Part shown: positions 42,301 through 53,805 of the stretch, one piece after another
Layout of the letters: every line of letters begins with the position of its first letter
How positions within the stretch are numbered: the stretch's first letter is position 1
Assembly (NCBI GenBank): GCA_949317995.1
Contig: OX439043.1
Span: 42,351,560 to 42,415,559, forward strand
DNA: 64,000 nucleotides
Reading direction: 5' to 3'
Source: Acholoe squamosa
Lineage: Eukaryota; Annelida; Polychaeta; Phyllodocida; Polynoidae
Notes under the pieces: generated by a model
Seen by the model: only the letters and a program-made list of their open reading frames with translations
What the model was told of the DNA's origin: nothing
Database searches by the model: none
Translations under genes and position numbers: made by a program

Positions 42301-45300
42301 GCAGAACACAGAATGACAATGTTGATCTATCTGATAGTCTCTGGATAGTATCTGCAAGGCGCTACTAGAGACAGATACCAAATGAACCATCTGGAGCACA
42401 TATATTCATATAAAAACAGTATGATGATGGAATCTTTGTATTATCTACAACACTTGTATAATGCATATCTACAAAGAGAGTGTTACTTTCCAAAGTACTT
42501 GTCCTCTGTTCACGATTTCGATATTTACCTTGCCAATAAGGTAGCTTTTAAAAAGGCGTTAACGTTTTGTATAACATTGTCATCATCTATTATGCGCGAA
42601 GTGCTTTAGCACATGGCGCCTCGTTTTTCGTTTACCACCTTCCTCCACTCTTTTCTATCTAGGGCCTTTTCTCTGGCTGCTTCCGGTGTCAGATTGAGTT
42701 CCTCTAGATATTTTTCAAGGGTTTTAAGCCATGTTGATGCTTGTCCACCTTGTAGTTTCTTTGTTTTTCTTCTTGTTTCTTTAAGTGCTTGTTTTGCTGG
42801 TGTTTGCTTGTGTAGCCTTTCTGCATGTCAGTACCAGCATCGCCTTCTCATTCTGATAGTTTTACTCCATTTTCTTTGTTTTGTTGTACGGTATAGCTCC
42901 TCACATGAAATTTCCTGTGGCCATTTGATGTTTATGGCTCTCCTGAGTAGTCTTCTGTGGTATGTTGTTGGTGGTTTTGTTTGTCGTTCTGACTTATATA
43001 GGAATATGTAACGTAGTTTGAGTAGCGCATTGTTTGCAAGCTGTTTCCTTCTTTTGATGTCTTCTTGTGTATCTAGCAGACTTCCTAAAATTTTGCATTT
43101 CTTCCAGAAGTTCCACCTTTCATCTCCGTTTGACTTTACTTCGTATTTTTTGGTTTTGGTTTCATTTACTTGAAGACCTCTGGCTATCAGCTTTGGTGTT
43201 ACTGTTTCTTTCTCTGCTGTCAGTTCGTGTTTGCAGTTTGCAGCTCCCTATCCAATGTCATCAGCATATTTGGGCTTTATCAGAACTCCTATCTCTTGTG
43301 GCCAGCTGTAATTGTGGTCTTGTAGCTCTATCTTGGCAACTTTTGGTGGTTTTCCGTAGGAGTGTTTGTTTGGTCCGGTTGTGTCTTCAGTGTTTTCTGC
43401 TTCCAGGGCCCTGGCCAGGTATATATTGTGAACAGTATGGAATCCTATGTGCACTATCAATCTCACATCTTCGATTAGGAATTTTGTTAGGTGTAGTTTG
43501 GCCAGATTGAGAATCGTTTCCAGGTCTTCTAGACCATAACATTGTGATGATAGTTTAATGTATCATGGTGACTAGTGTGGACTCCCAAGACGTTATGGTG
43601 GGTGGTAAGAGAATTTCTCTCTGATTCAGGAGAGTATGTGACAACATGCACACCATGGTTGACTGTCCTTTCTGTAAGCAGGAGCAGACACTATAATCAG
43701 GGTAGAGAATATGTCTGTCAGGGTATTAATAGCCAAGTCTAGATGAAACCTGAGCGAACCAGAAGACCGTGATGGCTGTGTAACAATAAATGACAGTACC
43801 AGTGATAACCACATCCACTTCACTTACTCCCTCCTGTATCACCCTCCCCCAGGTATTAGAGATGGGTATCCCCCATCTGATGTAGACCATGTGATTTATC
43901 TATGGTGTATCCATGATGACGGGTCTGTGACGTGCCCATTTACGAAGTATCTGTTCGTAACACATAACAATGAGTGTCCAGTGGCTGTGTAACACAGCCA
44001 CTGGCACAACCAAACCCATTCCCAATCATCCCCAATGGAGGGATGTTTGTGTGGACATCCCCCTCCGTACGCCAGCAACTTGATATGCTCGCTTACTGAA
44101 AAGTAATCAACTCCATTGCAACTAAAAAATAAAGGAGTGACAATAGGGAAGAAATGCAGGAAACACTCCTGCTAGTTTAGTTTAGCTGTAGCTATTTTCC
44201 ACTTAAAGGAAGAGTAATGCTCACACCCTTTTGCCCTTTTACAATGTGACAGCTGGGAGTGATGTGATGATAGACCAGCCTTTGACAGTGTGACAGTGAC
44301 TTTCCCCCTGCAGGCGTCAAAGCACAAAGCCACCTAAGTTTACTACCTGCTGTAATAACTACATATATCTGGTAGCATACATTTTGCCGTATTGACTAGG
44401 CTCATACAGATCTGGCTCAATTAACCTTTTCTGTGCTGATCTCTCACACAAGGTTTATTAATGCCTCAAACTTATATTTTTCTTCTTTATAAACAATAAT
44501 GAGGGGAATGCCCATTGACTTACAAAGAGTCAAAACTGTGAGTGGCAGGTGGTTTGGTATGCCTCTGCCTTGGCTATAAGGCAAATAGGAGACCTGGAAT
44601 AAGAAATGACGCTGCTTTCTTATTATCCAACATAGAAGTTAACCGAAAAGCCACTGAAAAGCTAATGGAACAAAGTTCAATAATATGATGCACAGTTATT
44701 AAGAGTTGTGTTGAAGTTGAAATAAACATTTTAAAGAAAGTCAGAGATGCTCTGCTTTGAATATTAGGTGCCTGTAAAAATGGGTAAACAATTTGTAACA
44801 TTTTGAAATTACTATAATGATTAGAAATAAACTCCAGAGGTCGAAAAAAATATGAACTTGCAAGTATAAGACCAATAGACGAATTATTATTCACATTTGA
44901 AAAGAAAACTGAAAACCCTGAAAATACGAAATTTTGTCTCCCCTTTAAAAAGTCTAAACATCATTCAACATGATTATCCGTAACAGGGCTGATCTGTCAC
45001 TTATGAAATTGCTAAATGTTATCATTTTTCTGCCACTTAAAGTTACTGACCTTACACCATAATATGAGGGAATGAGATTTTTTTTTTATATCATTCTAAC
45101 TTTATCTCATCTGCTATAAACTTGATGAAACACAGAATTGGCAAAAGATTAGACATAATCTCCATGAATAGAAAGATCACTTAGAATCTCAGCAAGAACG
45201 ACTGCATATCTCATTTCCCATGCGCTTTGATATGTGACATGATCTGTGAAAAGGGCCCTCAGTGCAGAGGGGAATAAGGGCCCCTTTCCCAGTACATGTC

Positions 45301-45699
45301 ACATATATAAAAATACTGCAATTATTGCTATTTAAACCTTGTTCGCCTGTTTTCCTGAATAATTTTGAAATCAGTTTGGCAAAACCAGCTAGTCCCCTAT
45401 ATTTGCCTTCTAGACCTTTAGTGATATCGCTCTTTTATTTTTCAGGTTGCTAATATATAGCCCTCATCTCTGGGTGGCATGATTGTAACTTATTCATTCA
45501 ATCAATGGGACAAGACAATGCTTCATGAAAAAGAATGCAATGAGTGACTGAATTGTGATTCTGTTGGGCTGTCTGAGACAAATATGCCTTCCCGGAGTCA
45601 GCCCTTGATAATTGTCCGATTTAGGGAGTGATCCTTTTTTTCTTTTAAATTCCAGCAATTCTGAGGGGGACAAAGAGATAGATAGATAGATAGAGAGAT

Positions 45700-45769
<70 letters not shown>

Positions 45770-48700
45770 GGGGGGGGAGTTAGTAGGTAAGAACGAGCAT
45801 TGCTAATAAGACATCATACAAAGAACGCCTCAGTAGCAATGAAAAACAACAAAAAAAAAAAAGGTAGGAAGACAATGAAAGGCAATTATCGTGCCCTTGT
45901 TCCGTGGTGAAGCTCGGTCACAACCTGTTATAATGGTTACAGCAGTAGGTTTATATACCATGATGGGCAGCATACAGGTTCATAACAGAGGGGCAGTGTA
46001 TAGCCACAGGGCTCCGCGACCAGACATAGTAAAATAAAGGCTAGACACCCTAAGTGCTATGGAGACATTATAATTATGGTATAGAACCCTTCACATAGTC
46101 TTCTTGTACCCCTTAACCATTGTAAATGTAAGAGATATCCTTAGGAAGACAATGTACAAGATGCTACCTACAGTGGCCCAGGAGGGTCAAATTGTAGAAA
46201 CAAAAAGCACAAAACAGAAAAAAAAAAAAAAACGAATTCACAAAGTCAATAATGAATAAAAAAAAAAAGACAAAAAAAATGAAAATGAAATTAGCAAAAT
46301 ACCAAATTTCATTCACGAAGTCAATGAAGAATGAAAAATGGCAAAACTGGTGCCTCCCTGAAACCGTTTGAATAGTAATACCATTTTCAATTCTCAGCTT
46401 CAATATAACAACTTCATTTTGGCATTGATATACGTATGTATGTGCAAGGCTGCACCATAGTGAGGCACAAGATTTCAATCACACCTAGAAAACTTAAAAT
46501 AAACAGTTCATAGACTGTTCATAAATGTGTCAACGGCATTCTCAAGTTTCTTATATGTACATAAAATACCCAAGAGTCACCCGTCATTCTAACCAGGGAG
46601 GACACTATGTTGAATCATAAGATAGAAAGGAAGTGTGCCTATAGAAATATTGATGAACAGGTGCAGGGAATTGCTATCAGGTGGCCTTATAAACCAATAA
46701 AGTCAGTTTAATGGTAAAGTAATGTTTTGTGCCTCCCTTATAGTTCACACCTTCAATCCGCCAATCCTATAACACAAAGAATCTACCCACAAAAGGCCAC
46801 CAAACAAACACCACCCCCCACGAAAACACAAATATCCACACTTAGAGATTTATGGACAGGAAATTAAACCTCTGGGGTCTGCCCTCTTCAGTACAGGTCA
46901 ATTGGCCTGAAGCGCACCAACTGCAGGTAAATGCTTCTCTCTCCAGACGGCAATAATGTGCAACAAATTGTTAAATTTAGGTGAAGCTGCCCCAGCACCT
47001 TGCACCCCTGGAACAGTAAAGAACCTAGCTGTATACATGGGCATGGAAAGCAGGGGGGACAGGGGGAACATGTCCCCCCACTTTTGGCCAACTCCTCAAA
47101 AGGTCAAAACTAAAAGGTCAAGCAAAGGGAGGTCAAAAATTGCAGAAACCCCCCCTGGTCCCACCCACTCTGAAACTGCTTCCCACGCCCCTGGTATAGG
47201 ACTGTTACAGAGCACACCCATACCCTTAGTGTGTTGAAAGGGGATGCTGGTCATATCTGCACTGTGACACTTAAATGTGTCCATCAGCTCCTTTTCCGTG
47301 GTTGGGTCTTACAATTGGTTTTGATGTGTGCATGAGACTCAAACTAGGTTTGCTCAACGCCATGCTTGCATTTCACTAGCAGATGACGGAGTGGCAGATG
47401 TGTATTATGCATTTACCCATTGTCTCAAATGAGACGTCGTCGTCGTCGCCGCCGTCGTCGTCGTCGTTCTCGTCCTCGTCGTCATCATCATTATCAAGAA
47501 GCAACTGATGAAATTGTTATTCCTGCTTGTATGCTTGGCATTCTTTACCAGGGCAGAAACACCAAATTCCGTACCAACTTAAGTGCGATGGCGCATGGTT
47601 TTATGGCGGGGGATGCAGTAAGATATGCCTCCTATCTGTAGACAGGTAGCCCAGGTAGCGGTACTTGTCAATGCTAAGGGGCTAAAGGTTAACAGGTGCG
47701 TCACTCCGCCCACACGCACCAGGTGGTGCCCATTTGTAACATAACACTCTCCTAGCAGATACCAAGGATTCTACTATTTGTTATGCATCACAAAGAGTCT
47801 GCTTGTGAGAGAAAGGGTGAAAGTTACAGGCAGGACCCTTTAATTTTCTCTTCTCTTTTTGTAATGAGATGTTTATATTTTTAGCCTAGGAAATCGTTGA
47901 TAGTATAGTAAAATCTGTAGGGATAGACAGGTTTTTGATGGTGGCAAATGAGATAATATCTGAATATTTGTGTTCATTATATTTTCAAGGATAGCTGTCC
48001 TTGCAGTATCAAGGAATGAAGGATGATGATGTGTTTCTAAAAGCAAGTTTCAAATCAGAGCGCCAGATAGCCTGTCTACCTGCCCCATCCCTGCCTATCA
48101 AATAGCCTGCCTACCTACCCCATCCCTGCCTATCAGATAGCCTGCCGACCTGAGGCAGGGGTGGTCACAGGACAACATGAGGGGGTGGTCACAGGACAAC
48201 ATGAGGCAGGGGTGGTCACAGGACAACATGAGGGGATGGTTACAGGACAACATGAGGCAGGGGTGGTCACAGGACAACATGAGGCAGGGGTGGTTACAGG
48301 ACAATGTGAGGAAAGGCTGGTCACAGGACAAGGTGAGGAAAGGCTGGTCACAGGACAAGGTGAGGAAAGGCTGGTCACAGGACAAGGTGAGGAAAGGCCG
48401 GTCACAGGACTGCACATGGAAAGGCTGGTCACAGGACTGCAAGGAAAATGGGTGGTTACAGGACAACTGGGGGAAGGGGTGGTCACAGGACAACACAAGG
48501 AATTTTGTGTCCTGTAACCACCCTTCCTCGTTCTGTCCTGTAACCAGCCTCACTATAGCGTTGTCCTGTGACCACCCTCTCATGTTACTGTCCTGTAACC
48601 ACCCTTCCCTCATGCTGAACTGTAACCACCCTCCCCTCATGCAGTCCTGTAACCACCCTCCCCTCATGCAGTCCTGTAACCACCCTCCCCTCATGCAGTC

Positions 48701-51700
48701 CTGTAACCACCCTCCCCTCATGCAGTCCTGTAACCACCTTTTCCTTGTCCTGTCCTGTAACCATCTTTTCCTTGTGCTGTCCTGTGACCACCCTCCCCTT
48801 GTGCTGTCCTGTGACCACCTTTCCTCGTGCGTATAGTGCCACTATATGCACGAGGCCCTCATTCGTATATCGCTTCCCCTCTCCATGTCAGAGAGTCTGT
48901 CTACCTGCCCCATCCCTACATGTCAGGCACTCTGTCTACCTGCCCCATCCTGCCATGTCAGATAGCCTATCTACCTACCCCATTCCTCCCTGGCAGATAG
49001 CCTGTCTCCCTGCCCCATCCTTCCATGTCAGGCAGTCTGTCTACCTGTCCCATTTTTCCATGTCAGATAGCCTGTCTACTTACCCCATCCCTCCATGTCA
49101 GATGGTCTGCCTACCTACCTCATTCCTCCTTGGCAGATGACCTGTCTATCTGCCCCATCCCTGCCTGTCAGGGTGCTTGGACGTGTCATGAAAAGTGTTA
49201 CTCTACAGTTAGGGCTGCATTCATGCACCATGGGTATAGCCCCTATGTCACAAAAGTTTAGAAGATAGGGACTGTTGTGACATGGTCAACATTTCATGGT
49301 ATTTGAAAGTTTTCCCAAAGTCAGCGTGTAGCTTATACATGAAATGCGCCTGATATGGGAAGATTTACAGTATATGTTGAGCTCAGGAGAAATATACTCA
49401 TCTTTAATGGTGGGGCTATCAGTTTGTATATGTGGGGTTTTATGGTGTTTATGTCTAACTGCGAGGTTATGGGGCACGTAGGGATGAAGGTGTTGATATG
49501 TTAGATATCCTATAGCTGGGCCACTCCCAAGACAGACACAATTTATGATAAATGCAATCTGACCCAGATCCTGGAACATATGAATGTCAATGCCAACAAG
49601 CAGAAACACCACTCCACGAAGAAATTTTAATTCCCCATTAGACCACCAGGAGCCAATTCCCTGTGATCACATGTGAAGGTTGTTTCAATATCCCTGATGA
49701 CGACATAGGCCTCAGCTCTTAGCTCACAATGCACTGGTCAGAGTGACCAACATTAGTGCATGTTCAAGATTACATATAGTTACCAACCTTAGGGAGGAAT
49801 GTCTGATGACAACATCCCTCTCCAGTAAGATAGCAAAGTCGTCAGTAAATTGTCAGAGCGTCAGCTATATTGAAATAAGCGCCTCTGCAATTTGGAGGTA
49901 TAGTGGAGGGACGGAACACCCACAGGCCTGTCAGTGAAGGGAACCAGTCTTTACTATATCAATAAAAGTTCAACACAACTGGATTCCTTGGTGTCACTAT
50001 AAGGGGCGATGTGTGATAATTATTTGATTAAACGTCTGTAACTAATGATTTTTGTTGAAACAAGCTGGTTGCTAAGCAACTATCAATATTTCAAATTCCT
50101 CGATATCCCTCACAGAAAAAAATCAAAATTAGTAAATATTAATTTAACTTAGACAAAACCACTGGTTAGGCAAAATACCCAACATGTTAGTAATATTTTA
50201 CTAATGTGTTAGTTGTATTCACTAACCTATTCAGGCAAGATGGCTTGATTTAGCCAAGAGAGAAAAGCGGTCTTTTTGTCTAAAGGGTTAGTATTTTTAT
50301 CGAAGGGTTAGTAGATTTCTTCACACCAGGTGGCAGTGTGGTTTGCATGAGGACTTTTGTGGGAAGTGTCTATCATAGAAAGGCCTACAAATGTGAAATT
50401 TATGGCACTTCTAATGATTATTGACATGATAAAGCCTTCACCATTCAACCTGGCATAGGACTTAACAGAATACAGCCTATAGGTTGATTATGTTATTGAT
50501 GGGTGTCTTAATCCATGTGGAGTTTACACCTATCATTTGAATCAAAATAAAAGAATTGGTACTATGGGTATTGAAATAGTCCATGTAGTTAGTGAAAAAG
50601 TCTAAGGCAAGTTAGGAAGAATGCCCAACTTGCCTGATTTCTCCTAAGGGTTAGGCGTAAACTCCCAAGAAAACTTCGGTGGTTTGGCGACATGCAAACT
50701 CCCAACTTCCCTTAGCAATTCCAACAAATGTTAGGCAAACAGACTAAGATATTGAGAATTTTTTTTTTGTGTGCTCGGGCTACCCACCTTTAATAAGTTA
50801 ATAGAACCCCCCCCCCACCCTGCCAAGAGAAAAAAAACAACTCAGACAGCAAATGTGAGGTAACCTACCCCCCCTGGCTGCCGGACAACAGTGGTTTATT
50901 TCAATATCACTGACGATCTGAAAAATCACTGACGATTTGGATATTTTTTATAGTGGAGAGGCATGTTGTTGTCAGACATTCTCCTCTAATTTTCGTCTCT
51001 ATGTGATAATGCACAAAGAACTTGGTAGAACAGTCTAAGCAGTAATTTAAATGGCTCATAGTGGGTTTCCTGACGATGAATTGGAATAAGCCCCTAGGTC
51101 TTTTCCTCAAAAGTGAGATACCAGGGTGTTGCTGATTTCTAGGACAACCAATAATGTACACCCTTAGACAAATCTCGCATAATACGTTTGTGTGTGGTGG
51201 GGAGGGGTGGCTTGGTTGGGGGAGGTGGTCCATCATTCATCCAGTGTTGTCCATGTGAGTGCTGATAGGTGGTGGGTGAAGGAGAGTAGCCTTTCTACAT
51301 ATCAGAGGTATACCTTGCTTCTCCTCTTACTACCCCGCCACTACACCCCCCCCCCCCTTACTACCGTACACACTAATGTAGTCCCCGGAATGTAGCACCT
51401 GGTAAATTACCTCACCTGGACCGTGCTACAACATCAACAGGCACTTGTTGAGAAAAAGATGTAATCCAAGCCTCAACACAATATCTTTTGATTCTCCAGA
51501 ATCCTGGCTGAACAAAACTTACAACCGAGGGAGTGGTTGTCAGCTAACCTAGGTAGCAACAAGCGAGTAAGACAGAGTGGCAATTTGAGATGTTGGGACG
51601 TCTTGTTGTCTTTACCTTCTCTGACAATGGCAGGGAATCCTGACATAGACATGATAATTAGAGGTAGGGTACAGATAACCATGGGTGTTGTGTAGGGGTT

Positions 51701-53727
51701 GACTACAGATAGATCGATACACCCATGTACATACATGTCGATTTAGCTTGGATTGTTAATTTCAAGTTGGAATACTGACAGTCTCTCGGGGAGACGGCAG
51801 AAAATAGTTCCTGTTAGGCACATTTATTGTGGAGCAAAATAAGGTTCCACCGAAAAATAATAAGCTGCTGGTTTCAATTTTTTGCTTTGAATTATATTGT
51901 CCACATTAGAGTGGTGACCAAAGGTTAAATACTGGTACCTAATTTCTCGAGGGACAACGTACTTGTTATTCCACAGGCAGAGTGATTGACGGCACATATA
52001 GAATGATTTGAGCAAACTGGACTTCTGTGCACGTAATACATCAAAGTCTGGCCCTAGGTGTCCTGAGTGTTCTGAGGACTGACAGGGTTACCGGGGAGAT
52101 GTTCTGATAGGAACAATCGCCTCCCACATATAACCTTCACCTGGAGGGTGTGGCTCCAAAAGTAAAAGGAAGAGCTGGCTAAAATGCCCTCATTTCCAGT
52201 CCTTTCTTTTCATGAAGCTATAACTTGTCCCTTTTGTTGCTCACAGCTGGTCATTCAAGTATGGTGCTAAAAAAGGGGGATTTGAGTAGGTGCCTAGTTT
52301 GGAGAAGTCAGTCAGTATAATTAACTATTGAGCATGTGACATGAGTAGGTACCTGGTAGTGCAGCTCTCTATTTTAAACAAGGCAGGTGACTTTGCAGAC
52401 TAATGTGGTGAGTGCAAGTTGAATGGTGAAGCAGTGCACGACTTGTTTAGAAAAGAGGGCACATACTCCCAGCTCTTTTTACAATAGGAGCAACACCCTC
52501 CTGGTCCCCAATTAGGAATAACCCTTTCTGATCCCTTATTGGCTTTCATCCTACACCACAGCCAAACGTGTATATAAATGTACTATGATGTGCAAAATGC
52601 ATCAAAATGACCCAAGACCCCTGTCCTTGGGCCAAGCCATCATGATATGGTTTGTGAAGAAGCAAACTAACCCCTTAAAGGGCTGCATCCACTGCGACGG
52701 ATGGACCATTGGTCTCCCTTCATTTTTCTCCATAGAAATCAATGATAAATGATACGGATGAAACCGACGGATGGTCCATCCGTCGGCAGTGGACGCACCC
52801 CATTAAGGTTCCATGGATATTGAGTAGTCAGGAATTCTTACAGGACAGATGATCACTAATTGCAGTGAGGTCATAATACCTAGGATAATATTTAAGTGCT
52901 GGTGTCTCGAATAAGACCCGTTTTGAATGAACAAGGGGATACAACATGGGTATTCAAATAATTATTAAATGCATAGAATAATCATGCAAGCATTGTTAAG
53001 GTTTTTTACCAATCAATAGTCTAAACATTAATTGTGACAATTGAGTATTACTTATGGCCCAAAACTAATTTCTTTTCTTAATATATAATAACAACACCGC
53101 ACCCCCAAATTGCTCTATGGATGAAGTAGGGTGAGTTTTAGTTATCTGTAGTAACTACTTCATGTTGCAGCACTGTAGGTGATATATGGCTAGAACGTTA
53201 AGCGTTGGTGTACGGCCATCTGTTGTTTGTGTGTATCCTGCATGTATCAGATGTGACCTTTGTGTGGCCACTTAGCCCTGTATCCACCATTACCTTCTAC
53301 CCAGGTGTTGTATACCCGTGAGAACATACTCTCTCCCCATTCTAACACCTCACAGGATGAAACTAACTCATCCCTTAATACACTGTATTGACTGTGTATT
53401 CATTTTTAACTTTTCGTCCGTTTACATCACTTTATCATAATTTCCTAAGTTTTGGTACCTTCCTTTCTATGATGCAAGTTAGGCCCATTGATCAGTAGTA
53501 ATATAATGTGTGTCCTAACAATAGGATGACCATACACATGTAGCATCTCTGCCAGCATCTTCTTCCCTTCCCTTCTTCCCTTCCCTTCCTCCCCTCTATT
53601 TCTCCCCTCCCCTTCTCCCCTTCATCCTCCACCTCCTTTCTCTTCCCCCTTCACTTCCAATTTCCGTTTCCTTCATTTCTGCTCCTCACACATTTCTCTG
53701 TGTGTGACAGAGAGAGAAAGAGAAGGG

Positions 53728-53805
<78 letters not shown>

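Noticed and set aside
42613-43510. Two + strand open frames of Cys/Leu/Ser-rich sequence
   Set aside because: They are antisense to the LINE reverse transcriptase, which explains the conserved pattern on the - strand.
48098-48851. Repetitive Gly/Trp/Gln and Cys/Pro-rich open frames
   Set aside because: They are translations of the 27-bp arrays in all phases on both strands.
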